A DNA stretch of 64,000 nt from an uncultured Sulfitobacter sp. (GCF_947499945.1 NZ_CANMQD010000001.1:1674001-1738000), one strand, 5' to 3'; numbered from the stretch's first letter, positions 1 to 7,673 are shown. Translations and numbers: made by a program. Notes: a model not told the origin generated them from the sequence alone.

Positions 1-97
1 AAATTTTCACAGAATTGGCAAACTTGGACATGGTCGGATTGATCCTCTTACATCACGTTAACAAAATGCTTATGAGAACCATTCACAACTGTAAATA

Positions 98-114
98 AGA
101 ATGATAACGATTCT
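98..114. promoter_or_regulatory. Fur-box-like operator
   Basis: An AT-rich inverted repeat, AGAAT-N7-ATTCT, lies 36 bases before the Fur-family start codon. Its centre, GATAACG, matches the core of classical Fur boxes (GATAATGATAATCATTATC). A weaker half-palindrome, TGAGAA...TTCACA, is found at 73-87. The position suggests autoregulation of the downstream regulator, or control of a divergent gene to the left of the window. The repeat is seen directly; regulator binding is inferred. Confidence 0.6.
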
Positions 115-149
115 CAAAGATAGTATATTAATGCGAAAATAGGGCGGTA

Positions 150-578
150 ATGATGGCTGGCGAGAGTGACAGAACCGAAAAAATGACGGCTGCCCTGCGT
201 AAAGCGGGAATTCGTGTCACCCGTCAGCGGATTGCATTGCTTGGGGTTCTTGCAGAAGCTGACGATCACCCCGATGCGGTTGAGTTGCACGATCGCGCCA
301 AGCGGATCGAGCCGACCGTTTCACTCGCTACGGTGTACCGCACCCTGTCTGTGCTGGAGGAAAGTGGCGTTGTGCATCGGCATTCCTTTAAAGGAGGTGG
401 TGCGCGATTCGAGACTTCCCATGAAGAGCATCACGATCACATCCTGGATGTGGACACCGGAGAGGTAATTGAATTTCAGTCCGACAAAATCGAACGACTC
501 CAAGACGAGATCGCGCGTGAGTTGGGGTATGAAGTCGTTCATCATCGGCTTGAGCTTTACTGTCGCAAGAAACGCTAA
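150..578 (+). CDS. fur: Fur-family metal-responsive repressor
   Basis: A 142-residue transcriptional repressor of the Fur superfamily. The N-terminal winged helix (about 10-85) carries the family segment SLATVYRTLSVLEESG, followed by a metal-binding and dimerisation half with the cluster HEEHHDH at 91-97, E108 and HH at 131-132. There are no CxxC zinc pairs, as is common in alphaproteobacterial Fur/Mur proteins; several of these answer to manganese rather than iron, so the metal cannot be read from sequence. Two ATG codons stand in tandem (150 and 153), and the GGGCGG ribosome site at 142-147 is better spaced for the second. The upstream Fur-box-like repeat suggests autoregulation. The stop overlaps the convergent DMT gene by 4 bases. 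Confidence 0.9.
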   Translation: MMAGESDRTEKMTAALRKAGIRVTRQRIALLGVLAEADDHPDAVELHDRAKRIEPTVSLATVYRTLSVLEESGVVHRHSFKGGGARFETSHEEHHDHILDVDTGEVIEFQSDKIERLQDEIARELGYEVVHHRLELYCRKKR

Positions 579-1462
579 GCTCTTTTGAGGCGCCGTTCGC
601 GCCAAACGATGAGCAGGCCACTTGCGAGGATCAGGAGCGCACCAGGGAAGAGTTCGTTCCATGGTGCTTCGTCAAAGAAGATCCAGCCAAGCAAAAACGC
701 TAATGGAATACCGAAATAGTTAAACGGGGCGAGGTTACTTTGCTCCGCCATGCGGTAGGCCATGATCAACAACAATACGGCAGAGCCGCCAAATCCACCC
801 ATTGCGATCAGCCAGAGGATGTCTGTCGCGCGGTCCAATGGTGAAAAGTCACCTGTGATAAATGCAAGGATCACGGCACCCAACAACGCAACAATGCTGG
901 AATAGAGATTGATTAAAGGGGTGGGCACATTATCGTCCATCATGCGCGCGGTCACACCAACCATGGCATAACAGACAGCAGCGCCCAGAGGCAGGAGCGC
1001 AGCAGGCGAGAAGGTGTCCGACCCGGGCCGCACAATCCAGACCACACCAATAAAACCAAGGACGACTGCACCCCACCTGATCCAACCGACTTTTTCCCCC
1101 AGCAGTACAGTTGCCAAGGCCACAGCAAACAGCGAATTGGCATAGGTAATCGTAGACGCTGTGGCAAAGGTCAGAAGCCCGAGCGACAGATAAAACGAGA
1201 ATTGAGCAAAGGTCAGGATGACACCGCGTGACAGGGCCAATCGCCACTGCCTAAGCTTCCATATCCTCCCCTTCGCGTGCCAATCGCGAGAGCCATACAG
1301 GATAATCAAGGAGGGAATTAACCCAAAGGTATTCCGATACGCAGAGAGTTCAGCCGCGCCGTAACGCGGAGAGAGATACTTAATGATCAGACCCATCGCA
1401 TCAAAAAGCGTCAGGGCGCAAAGCAGCAGCAAGACGGCCGTCAGGGTCCGATCAGTTTTCAT
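575..1462 (-). CDS. DMT-superfamily transporter (EamA family)
   Basis: A 295-residue inner-membrane protein with about ten hydrophobic helices arranged as two EamA repeats, the usual size and layout of drug/metabolite transporters. The start is placed at the ATG before KTDRTLTAV; the frame stays open for 35 more codons upstream, but that stretch lacks a ribosome site and would lengthen the protein beyond the family norm. The substrate cannot be inferred. The gene converges on the Fur-family gene with a 4-base overlap and is divergent from the cbt genes, so it is probably its own transcription unit. Confidence 0.85.
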   Translation of the reverse strand: MKTDRTLTAVLLLLCALTLFDAMGLIIKYLSPRYGAAELSAYRNTFGLIPSLIILYGSRDWHAKGRIWKLRQWRLALSRGVILTFAQFSFYLSLGLLTFATASTITYANSLFAVALATVLLGEKVGWIRWGAVVLGFIGVVWIVRPGSDTFSPAALLPLGAAVCYAMVGVTARMMDDNVPTPLINLYSSIVALLGAVILAFITGDFSPLDRATDILWLIAMGGFGGSAVLLLIMAYRMAEQSNLAPFNYFGIPLAFLLGWIFFDEAPWNELFPGALLILASGLLIVWRERRLKRA

Positions 1463-1587
1463 CCCGCCATGATGTGTCGTTAGCAAGGTAATGACCAGAA
1501 AGGAAATCGGGAAACCTAACCATTGAAGTGAAATCGATTGCACCGCTTGGGGGAGTTCGCCTACCATAAATTAGAAAAAGTACCCAT

Positions 1588-1617
1588 TTGACGGCGTGCG
1601 ATTTGCGCAAAATAGAT
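1588..1617 (+). promoter_or_regulatory. candidate promoter of cbtBA
   Basis: TTGACG (1588-1593) is followed after 17-18 bases by AATAGAT, a plausible sigma-70 type -35/-10 pair with a weak -10. It overlaps a 10-base palindrome, TTTGCGCAAA (1602-1611), which could be a regulator site. No cobalamin riboswitch fits in the short gap before cbtB. This assignment comes from motif reading only. Confidence 0.35.
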
Positions 1618-1640
1618 GTGTACAAATTAGGAGAACAAAA

Positions 1641-1811
1641 ATGAAGACCGAGGCAAGAGCCGTTACTGCCAAGCGGACATCTGTCCTTCCCGCGATTTTT
1701 GCGCTGGTTTTGGGTGTTCTTATTGTAACCATGTCGGGTCATCTACAGGCGGAAACTTTGCATAGTGCTGCCCATGATATGCGCCACGCAAACGGTTTTC
1801 CCTGTCACTAA
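1641..1811 (+). CDS. cbtB: CbtB cobalt transporter subunit
   Basis: A 56-residue small membrane protein with one transmembrane helix (about 15-33, LPAIFALVLGVLIVTM) and the family's C-terminal metal-binding signature, H-x3-HD-x-RH-x4-FPCH. CbtB works with CbtA in predicted cobalt uptake for cobalamin synthesis. The ATG at 1641 is preferred because TTAGGAGA ends a few bases upstream; an earlier in-frame start at 1596 has no such site. The stop is 3 bases before the cbtA start, so the two are probably translated together. Confidence 0.88.
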   Translation: MKTEARAVTAKRTSVLPAIFALVLGVLIVTMSGHLQAETLHSAAHDMRHANGFPCH

Positions 1812-1814
1812 AAT

Positions 1815-2498
1815 ATGTTGTCAAAATTACTAACCGGCAGTTTGTTTGCTGGCGCGGCCGCAGGGTTGATCGCAGGTCTGCTGCAGCTCTTTTTTGTTCA
1901 GCCGGTCCTATTGCATGCCGAGCTTTACGAAAGTGGTACGTTGGTGCATTTTGGCGCGGTGGCCCCTTCGGTACAGCCAAACCTCCCATTTTTTAATCCT
2001 GTCCGAGATCTGCTTAGCATTGTCTTCACGATGCTAACTTACACAGGCTATGCCATGATAATGGTCGCGCTTATGCTGCTTGCCGAGGAACGGGGCGCAG
2101 AGGTTAGTGTGCGTACTGGTATTCTTTGGGGTGTCGCCGGCTTTGTAGCAGCGCACCTTGCTCCCGGGTTCTCTTTGGCACCCGAAGTGCCGGGTGCCGC
2201 TGCCGCTGATGTTGGGGAACGACAATTGTGGTGGTTTGCAACAGTGAGTGCCGCTGCCGTCGCAATGTGGTTGCTGGCCTTTGGTAAAAACTGGTCAATG
2301 TGGGGCGTTGCAGTGATCCTACTTTCTGCACCGCACCTGATCGGGGCACCAATGCCTGATAGATTTTTCGGTCCGGTTCCGCCCGAGATTGGAGCCCTCT
2401 TTGCTGCCCGTGTGTTTGGCGCAGGCCTTGCAGGATGGGTGATTTTGGGATGTATGGCGGCATATTTTCTTGATAAAGAAAAGTGGGCACCAAGTTAG
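1815..2498 (+). CDS. cbtA: CbtA cobalt transporter subunit
   Basis: A 227-residue integral membrane protein with about five or six transmembrane helices; family members are predicted cobalt importers paired with CbtB. The segment HLAPGFSLAPEVPG is characteristic: a histidine-proline membrane motif next to an acidic loop. The N-terminus (LLTGSLFAGAAAGLIAGLLQ) forms the first helix and carries the usual LFVQPVLLHAE continuation. It lies directly after cbtB and 9 bases before a His-rich secreted protein, forming a three-gene metal operon. Cobalt as substrate is known for the family and not shown here. Confidence 0.87.
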   Translation: MLSKLLTGSLFAGAAAGLIAGLLQLFFVQPVLLHAELYESGTLVHFGAVAPSVQPNLPFFNPVRDLLSIVFTMLTYTGYAMIMVALMLLAEERGAEVSVRTGILWGVAGFVAAHLAPGFSLAPEVPGAAAADVGERQLWWFATVSAAAVAMWLLAFGKNWSMWGVAVILLSAPHLIGAPMPDRFFGPVPPEIGALFAARVFGAGLAGWVILGCMAAYFLDKEKWAPS

Positions 2499-2507
2499 GG
2501 GATGGTA

Positions 2508-3014
2508 ATGCGCAAAATTATGATTTTCGTGATTGGTCTTACATTCGGTATCGCAGGCGGGTTCACCGTGGCGGCGGGGAGCGGGATCAAGATCGAGGGA
2601 CATGATCACGCCGAAATGGACCACAGCACCATGGATCATTCCGCGACGGGCCACAGTGATGCAGGCCACGCGATGTTGCATGACATGCCATTGGAAATTG
2701 ATGCTGCGTCAGCGCCTACAATCGATATCATGGTTACGAAGGATCTAATGGCGGGCTATAATCTACATGTCGTGGCCGATGGTTTTCGCTTTGCCCCAAA
2801 ATCGGCCAGCCTCGCCCATGTAGCTGGTGAAGGTCATGCGCATATCTATGTCAACGGCGTGAAACTGGCGCGGCTGTACAGCGATTGGTATCATCTTGAT
2901 ACTCTGCCAAAAGGTGACGTTGAGATCGAAGTCTCGCTCAACAGCAACGATCATCGGCCCTTAGCGCTGGATGGTACTCTGATCACTGCTAAAAAAATTG
3001 TGACAGTAGACTGA
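2508..3014 (+). CDS. His-rich secreted metal-binding protein of the cbt operon
   Basis: About 168 residues. A signal peptide or N-terminal anchor (MRKIMIFVIGLTFGIAGG) precedes a histidine/aspartate/methionine-rich stretch of about 30 residues (HDHAEMDHSTMDHS and onward), then a compact beta-rich domain with FRFAPKSASLAHVAGEGHAH and NSNDHRPLALDG. The protein is probably periplasmic. Placement right after cbtBA suggests it captures or buffers a transition metal for the transporter, but the domain's histidines could equally bind copper. The start is the second ATG (2508), 6 bases after AGGGG; an ATG at 2502 is also in frame. The metal role is inferred from composition and context. Confidence 0.75.
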   Translation: MRKIMIFVIGLTFGIAGGFTVAAGSGIKIEGHDHAEMDHSTMDHSATGHSDAGHAMLHDMPLEIDAASAPTIDIMVTKDLMAGYNLHVVADGFRFAPKSASLAHVAGEGHAHIYVNGVKLARLYSDWYHLDTLPKGDVEIEVSLNSNDHRPLALDGTLITAKKIVTVD

Positions 3015-3031
3015 CGCGGGGCGATTGCCGC

Positions 3032-3451
3032 TTATTCAGGATCAACTTTTCCGCGCATGGCCTTCACTTCGCCGCGAACCTTCTTTGCCTTCAAGCGCCG
3101 CTTTTTCGACCCCAGCGTAGGGCGGGTTGCGATGCGGCGTTTGGGGGGCGCGAGCGCGTTTTGGATAAGCTCCTTCAGTCGCTCGCGTACAATATCGCGG
3201 TTGCGTGCTTGGCTGCGTGTCTCGTCACATTGAAGAACAAGGGCGCCTTCATTGGTCCACCGCCGCCCCGCCAGACGTTTCAACCTGTTCTTCACGGGTA
3301 AGGGAAGGGATGGCGAAGTCGCGGCTTCAAACCGTAACTCTACAGCAGACGACACTTTGTTCACGTTCTGCCCACCTGGGCCAGAGGCGCGCATGAAACT
3401 CTCGGTGAGTTCCCAGTCCTGAATGATAATCTTATCAGTGATGTGCAACAT
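3032..3451 (-). CDS. arfB: ArfB alternative ribosome-rescue hydrolase
   Basis: A 139-residue class-I release-factor-like peptidyl-tRNA hydrolase that frees ribosomes stalled on mRNAs lacking a stop codon. The catalytic GPGGQ loop is at residues 24-28, and the long basic C-terminal tail (KKRRLKAKKVRGEVKAMRGK), which enters the empty mRNA channel, is present. Length matches the roughly 140-residue family. The chosen start (MLHITDKI) matches the family N-terminus; nine further in-frame codons lie upstream. Immediately upstream on the same strand is a terminator preceded by a hairpin-rich mini-ORF element, so transcription may be attenuated before this gene. Its 3' end faces the cbt operon. Confidence 0.92.
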   Translation of the reverse strand: MLHITDKIIIQDWELTESFMRASGPGGQNVNKVSSAVELRFEAATSPSLPLPVKNRLKRLAGRRWTNEGALVLQCDETRSQARNRDIVRERLKELIQNALAPPKRRIATRPTLGSKKRRLKAKKVRGEVKAMRGKVDPE

Positions 3452-3506
3452 GGTGCAGATCATAGCGCACAATAGCACAAGGTGAAGGCTTGATCATCCA
3501 TGGTGC

Positions 3507-3536
3507 AAAAAGGGCCGCTCTGAAACAGAGCGGCCC
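3507..3536 (-). terminator. Rho-independent terminator or attenuator upstream of arfB
   Basis: A perfect 10-bp stem (GGGCCGCTCT / AGAGCGGCCC) with a 5-base loop is followed on the minus strand by five T residues (plus-strand 3511-3507). It ends whatever is transcribed leftward from the mini-ORF element and lies 56 bases before the arfB start. It may be a true end of a small RNA or a conditional attenuator of arfB. Confidence 0.8.
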
Positions 3537-3609
3537 AATCGAATTGCATAGGAGGTGGGATCGGTAAGACCGATGGTCCACTTCGGCTTTCAGTGAACTA
3601 GGGGCTGCC

Positions 3610-3666
3610 CTAGCAAACGACCTCCAAAGTTGTTCCGACACCTTTCTCCAGCACATTTCTAATCAC
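3610..3666 (-). CDS. 18-residue leader peptide / mini-ORF
   Basis: A GTG-initiated ORF encoding MIRNVLEKGVGTTLEVVC, preceded at ideal spacing by AAAGGAGGTGATC, which is complementary to the 16S rRNA 3' end over 13 bases. Such an exceptional ribosome site in front of so short an ORF argues that it is translated. A second GGAGGT lies inside the ORF at codons 15-16, near the stop. The stop codon sits in the stem of the next hairpin, so a terminating or stalled ribosome would melt it. I do not recognise the peptide. It could be a regulatory leader for arfB or a small protein of a free-standing RNA. Confidence 0.5.
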   Translation of the reverse strand: MIRNVLEKGVGTTLEVVC

Positions 3667-3774
3667 TAGATCACCTCCTTTACATTTGTTGAACTCACCC
3701 TGAAGCTGGCACAAGTTCGTCAAATAGCAAAGTGTTTTTTGAGTGGTTATTCTGAACGTTTCCGTGCTGCCCGA

Positions 3775-4392
3775 TTATGCAGCACGCAAGCGTGCTGTGA
3801 TGATACGGAACGGGACGAGGGCAACCAAAGCCAATGTCAGCTTTACCGCCCAATCCGCGACCGCAAGAGATACCCAAAGTGGCGCTTCTGGACCCATGCC
3901 AAGGACCGGCACGACCTCCGATGCCCAAGAGACGTCAGTACCTACGTGAATGAAGGACAGTGCGCCAGAAAAGGCGATTGAAAAGAAGATAACCGTATCC
4001 ACTGTGCTGCCAACGAGGGTGGAGACAAGTGGCGCTTTCCACCACTTGCCATCGCGTAGCGCTGCAAAGATGCCTACGTCCAGCATTTGTGCGGTGAGAA
4101 AGGCAAGGCCTGACCCGACTGCGATGCGTACGGTGACCAATGGGCCAAATTCACCCATGATCTGTGTTCCGATCAGCGAGCAAATGATGCCGACAACAAA
4201 CCCGGCCAGTACCACGCGGCGTGCTGCCGCTGTGCCGTAAACACGGTTCATAATGTCGGTGACAAGAAAAGCGAGGGGGTAGGTGAACGCCCCCCATGTG
4301 AGCCAGTTTCCATAAAGGAACTGAACAAGGATGTTTGAGGCTACAACGATGGCGGCCATGGCGATGATGCCAAGAAGATGTGTGCGTGTCAT
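3775..4392 (-). CDS. yhhQ: queuosine precursor transporter (YhhQ/QPTR family)
   Basis: A 205-residue inner-membrane protein with about six helices. It shows the VUT/YhhQ family features: the early YPLAFLVTDIMNRVYG stretch, and the mid-protein GS-x-VDTVIFF signature. The family imports preQ0/preQ1 for queuosine tRNA modification. The start is the ATG before TRTHLLG; an upstream extension of 40 codons is not family-like. The last codons and stop lie in a perfect 8-bp inverted repeat (CGTGCTGC / GCAGCACG) that could form a 3' hairpin. I looked for a preQ1 riboswitch in the 94 bases upstream and did not recognise one. The mini-ORF element lies immediately downstream. Confidence 0.88.
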   Translation of the reverse strand: MTRTHLLGIIAMAAIVVASNILVQFLYGNWLTWGAFTYPLAFLVTDIMNRVYGTAAARRVVLAGFVVGIICSLIGTQIMGEFGPLVTVRIAVGSGLAFLTAQMLDVGIFAALRDGKWWKAPLVSTLVGSTVDTVIFFSIAFSGALSFIHVGTDVSWASEVVPVLGMGPEAPLWVSLAVADWAVKLTLALVALVPFRIITARLRAA

Positions 4393-4486
4393 AATATAAA
4401 CCGTTTTGTGCAAGGGTGCGGCGACTTGGCCTGCGGGGATCGCAGACGATTGGTGCTTTAGGCGGCTTTGGGCGTTACTGCAACAG

Positions 4487-5350
4487 CTATTCGCGGACGG
4501 TGTATTCGACAATCTGCGTCCGCTGCAGCTGGAAAAAGTTATCGTCCGAGATCATCGTTACGTGCATTTGCCCGCGTGGATCGTCCCATATGCTGATCCC
4601 TTCAAGGTTGTCATGGCGTGCGGGGATTGTCGTAAGTAACGTGTATTCACGCGGCGCACGCGGGTCGATGACGAACAGGCGGATACGGGTGCGGAACCCT
4701 AGCGGCGTCGTAGCCCGTTCAAGCAGCCAAAGCCGCCCCTTGCTGTCGATGTCAGCTCCCACGGGGAGAAACGGGCCGCGCTGGGGAATACGCGCACTCA
4801 CCCGCCATTTGCCGTTTGCATAGGCAAAAAGGGGAAACGGCTGTCCGCCTGCGGGGGCCGCCTCGGTGATTGCATAGAGAGTACCATCAGGCCCGATGGC
4901 CATCGCTTCTACACCGGAATTGTCGCCCATCGTATTCTCAAAAGGGAGTTTGATCCGATCGTATGTGCGCCCTGTCGCCAGATCAACGCGCATTATCCTG
5001 TGGCGATGCTCGAATGAAACATAGGCGAGGTTATCCCCTATGATTGCCAGACCTTCGGCGTCGCTTGCCTTTTTACGCAGACGCCCACCGGAGGACCTGC
5101 CCAATCGCTTGTTGCTTAGGACACGAACACCTGTGAGGCGTCCGTCCGAGCGTTGAAGTGACGCTTCCAGAATTTGGCCACGGTCACTGATCACCGTCAT
5201 CTCGGTGCCTTCCGCACCTACCTCTATTCCTGACCAGCCCCCAAACCATGGCGCATCAAGCTGCCAACGCATCGTTCCGTTTGAACGAAGCGTAGGTTCC
5301 GCCAGTACGCTGCCGCACAAGCAGATCAGAGCAAGGGCGAGACGGATCAA
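4487..5350 (-). CDS. secreted phytase-like esterase domain protein
   Basis: A 287-residue periplasmic protein. The signal peptide is MIRLALALICLCGSVLA, and the rest matches the esterase-like activity of phytase family: repeated beta-propeller-type strands with the acidic motifs GWSGIEV, SDAEGLAIIG, GVEAMAIGPDGTLYAITE and HDNLEGISIW. Such proteins are predicted beta-propellers; the true substrate is unknown. The start overlaps the mepA stop by 4 bases (ATGA), making it the third gene of the MFS-mepA operon. A phosphoesterase role is plausible but unproven. Confidence 0.75.
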   Translation of the reverse strand: MIRLALALICLCGSVLAEPTLRSNGTMRWQLDAPWFGGWSGIEVGAEGTEMTVISDRGQILEASLQRSDGRLTGVRVLSNKRLGRSSGGRLRKKASDAEGLAIIGDNLAYVSFEHRHRIMRVDLATGRTYDRIKLPFENTMGDNSGVEAMAIGPDGTLYAITEAAPAGGQPFPLFAYANGKWRVSARIPQRGPFLPVGADIDSKGRLWLLERATTPLGFRTRIRLFVIDPRAPREYTLLTTIPARHDNLEGISIWDDPRGQMHVTMISDDNFFQLQRTQIVEYTVRE

Positions 5351-6303
5351 TTTGAGTCGAGCACGGATTTACACTGTGCTGGGAGATCGGCCAGTACCAG
5401 CTCACGACGCGCTTTGCGCGGCGCTGCGGGTTTTGTGGACTTCGGTTTCGGCTTTGCCTTTGGCGGGTTCAATATATTTGCTTGCCATTCGCGTGCGTCA
5501 TCACAACCATCACCTGCAGGTGGCGGATTCTGATCGCGACAGCCGCTGGCCCCTTTGGGACACGCAAGGCGGATATGGAAGTGGTAGTGGTGACCGTACC
5601 AAGGACGAATTTTCCGCAGATAGGAGCGGTTGCCACGTTCGTCGTCGCACATCTGAACCTTTGCTCCGGGGAACACAAAAATCCGGGAGACTCGCGAATC
5701 TTGTGCCGCTGCTTTGATGATCTCATGGTGCGACCGCGTCCAAGAACTGTTCACATAAGCACCGCTCGCGCGGCGGGTCGAAATAGATGAAATGTTTTCA
5801 CGCTGCTTGCGCGTGAGGTTAAGCGAATTCGGTGGGAGCATCCAAATATCCGCGTCGAGACCGATCTGGTGGCTACGATGGCCTGTCAGCATCGGGCCGC
5901 CGCGCGGCTGGCTCATATCACCAATATAAAGACCGTTCCAACCCGGCTGCTGGGCGGCAAACTGGCTCAGCTTGGTTACCATATCGATCAACTCAGGATG
6001 CCCCCAATTCCGCCCGCGCGACAAGCGCATCGCCTGCCATGTTGGACCAGATTCTGGCAGTTGGACGCCGCCTGCCAGACATCCCTTTGCATAGCTCCCA
6101 AAGGGCGCAGGGGATTGGCGCGTGCCCGCCGATTTTGTGCCAAAGAGCTTCTTCGCTTCGACATTCGCGAGAGGGCCAGCCAACTCACCGATTGTCGGGA
6201 GCTCGGCCTTCTTGGCCTTTGACCCGCTAATGTCACGCGCGCCGCCACAACTGGCGATCACCATGCCCAAAGCGACAACGGTCAGGAGGTTTTTGATCTT
6301 CAT
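5347..6303 (-). CDS. mepA: penicillin-insensitive murein endopeptidase MepA
   Basis: A 318-residue M74-family LAS-type zinc peptidase that cuts D-Ala-meso-DAP crosslinks in peptidoglycan. A lipoprotein-type signal ends in the lipobox IASC at about residue 19, so the enzyme may be membrane-anchored. The active-site motifs are present: GHRSHQIGLDADIWM (metal His and Asp) and GHHYHFHIRL (second HxH). A proline/lysine-rich tail follows the paired cysteines typical of the family. It overlaps both neighbours by 4 bases, in the order MFS transporter, mepA, phytase-like protein, which suggests one transcript concerned with the cell wall. Confidence 0.92.
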   Translation of the reverse strand: MKIKNLLTVVALGMVIASCGGARDISGSKAKKAELPTIGELAGPLANVEAKKLFGTKSAGTRQSPAPFGSYAKGCLAGGVQLPESGPTWQAMRLSRGRNWGHPELIDMVTKLSQFAAQQPGWNGLYIGDMSQPRGGPMLTGHRSHQIGLDADIWMLPPNSLNLTRKQRENISSISTRRASGAYVNSSWTRSHHEIIKAAAQDSRVSRIFVFPGAKVQMCDDERGNRSYLRKIRPWYGHHYHFHIRLACPKGASGCRDQNPPPAGDGCDDAREWQANILNPPKAKPKPKSTKPAAPRKARRELVLADLPAQCKSVLDSN

Positions 6304-7673
6304 TTGGAGAAATCCCCTTTTGGTTTCACCCAGATTAACAGAATGAGTCCTATGATGAACAGCCCCACAAGCGGGCTCACGCCCAAACGCTGGCTGCCAG
6401 TCATTTGACTGGTCAAAGCGATCAATGCAGGTGCAAGAAAAGATGTCGCTTTTCCAGATAGGGCATATAGGCCAAAGGCCTCTGTCATCCTTTCCGGGTT
6501 TGCTTGGCGTGTCATCATATTGCGTGATGATGCCTGAAGTGCGCCACCCGCAGCGCCAATTACAGCCCCTGCAATAAAAAAGGTGACGTCTGGCATGTTA
6601 GAGCCTGCGGCAATTGGAATGAACAGAATCGTTTCGGGCGTAATGGACACGACCAAGAGCGACACAAATGCCAGCGCAACAACACAGACCACAATCACAG
6701 GCATAGGCCCAAACCGACGGTCAACCCGCCCGGATATCCAGCAGAAAACAGCGCCAGAAATAATGGCGACAATACCGAAAATCCCGATTTCAGTTGTGGA
6801 CCAGCCAAGGACGCCAACAGCGTAAACGCCACCAAAAGTGTACAGACCGTTTAGCGCATCTCGGTAGAACATGGACGAGCCGAGGTATGCCAACAAAGAT
6901 GGATGTTTGGGCAGCCCTTTGAGGGTGCGACCAAGATCGCGTAGGCTCTCGCCAATGAGGAGGGGCTTTGCGCCTACAACATGAGTGTCGCGAATGTAGA
7001 GAAAGAAGGGAATCATAAAGACAGCAAACCAAACCGCAGCCAATGGGCCTACGATGCGGGTATCTGCTTTGGTCACAGTGTCCAATCCGAACAAGGGGGT
7101 CAGTCCAATCAATGTTGTTCCGTTTGCTGTGGCCTGAAACAGCAGTAGCATTATGACCAAAGCCACCAATCCGCCGACATATCCAAACGCCCAGCCTGAT
7201 CCAGAAATGCGCCCCAACTCGTTCGGGTTTTCATCAAGTTCTGGCAAATAGGAGTTGGTAAAGATTGTCGCAAATTCCATCCCGATGAGGCCCATGCCAA
7301 AAAAGAATAACGTCCAAACGGCTGAGAAGTCCTGCGGCGCAGTCCACCAAAGAGCGCCCGATCCCACAAAATACATGGCAGAGAACAACCAGATCCAAGG
7401 CAGCTTGCGCCCTGAGTTATCCGCTATTGCGCCAAGGACGGGAGCCAAGAATGCGATGCAGATACCCGCAGCGGCTAGCCCCCAACCCCAATAAGCCTGA
7501 GCTTGCGCACGAGCGGCCTCGTTTGTGACACCCTCTGAAATCAGATTCGCCGTTACGGTGCTGGTGAAATAGGGGCCAAAGATGAATGTCAGAAGAAGTG
7601 TATTATATGGCTGGCTGGCCCAATCGAAAAAGTACCAACCCCAAATACGTTTGCGCTTTGATACCACTGACAT
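6300..7673 (-). CDS. MFS transporter, UMF1/Atg22-like
   Basis: A 457-residue membrane protein with about 12 helices, resembling the UMF1 branch of the major facilitator superfamily (related to fungal vacuolar effluxer Atg22). The family N-terminus (WGWYFFDWASQPYNTLLLTF) and the loop GSGWAFGYVGGL are present. Members are proposed to export amino acids or small peptides; substrate here is unknown. It is the first gene of an operon with mepA and a phytase-like protein, so handling of cell-wall-derived peptides or amino acids is a reasonable guess. Confidence 0.85.
   Translation of the reverse strand: MSVVSKRKRIWGWYFFDWASQPYNTLLLTFIFGPYFTSTVTANLISEGVTNEAARAQAQAYWGWGLAAAGICIAFLAPVLGAIADNSGRKLPWIWLFSAMYFVGSGALWWTAPQDFSAVWTLFFFGMGLIGMEFATIFTNSYLPELDENPNELGRISGSGWAFGYVGGLVALVIMLLLFQATANGTTLIGLTPLFGLDTVTKADTRIVGPLAAVWFAVFMIPFFLYIRDTHVVGAKPLLIGESLRDLGRTLKGLPKHPSLLAYLGSSMFYRDALNGLYTFGGVYAVGVLGWSTTEIGIFGIVAIISGAVFCWISGRVDRRFGPMPVIVVCVVALAFVSLLVVSITPETILFIPIAAGSNMPDVTFFIAGAVIGAAGGALQASSRNMMTRQANPERMTEAFGLYALSGKATSFLAPALIALTSQMTGSQRLGVSPLVGLFIIGLILLIWVKPKGDFSK

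Larger units (their letters stand above)
3507..3683 (-). ncRNA. structured RNA / leader with mini-ORF, upstream of arfB
   Basis: This accounts for most of the 323-base gap between arfB and yhhQ. Reading on the minus strand it holds a 13-base near-ideal Shine-Dalgarno (3681-3669), an 18-codon ORF, and four hairpins in tandem: 3613-3598 (CTAGGG stem, containing the ORF stop codon), 3598-3576 (GTTCACT/AGTGGAC), 3574-3560 (ATCGG/CCGAT), and the terminator 3536-3512. CACCTCC at 3557-3551 (minus strand) can pair with GGAGGTG of the Shine-Dalgarno. A TTGACG box is at 3723-3718, with no clear -10. The structures are seen directly; the function (small RNA, attenuator, or both) is inferred. Confidence 0.55.

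Noticed and set aside
1463..1640. Possible cobalamin riboswitch upstream of cbtB
   Set aside because: The gap is short and has no recognisable B12-box.
3669..3681. Plus-strand GATCACCTCCTTT is identical to the 3' end of 16S rRNA
   Set aside because: Only 13 bases match and no rRNA flanks it; it is the complement of a strong Shine-Dalgarno on the minus strand.
4393..4486. Possible preQ1 riboswitch upstream of the queuosine-precursor transporter
   Set aside because: Only a 5-bp CTGCG/CGCAG hairpin is present; I see no preQ1 aptamer core.
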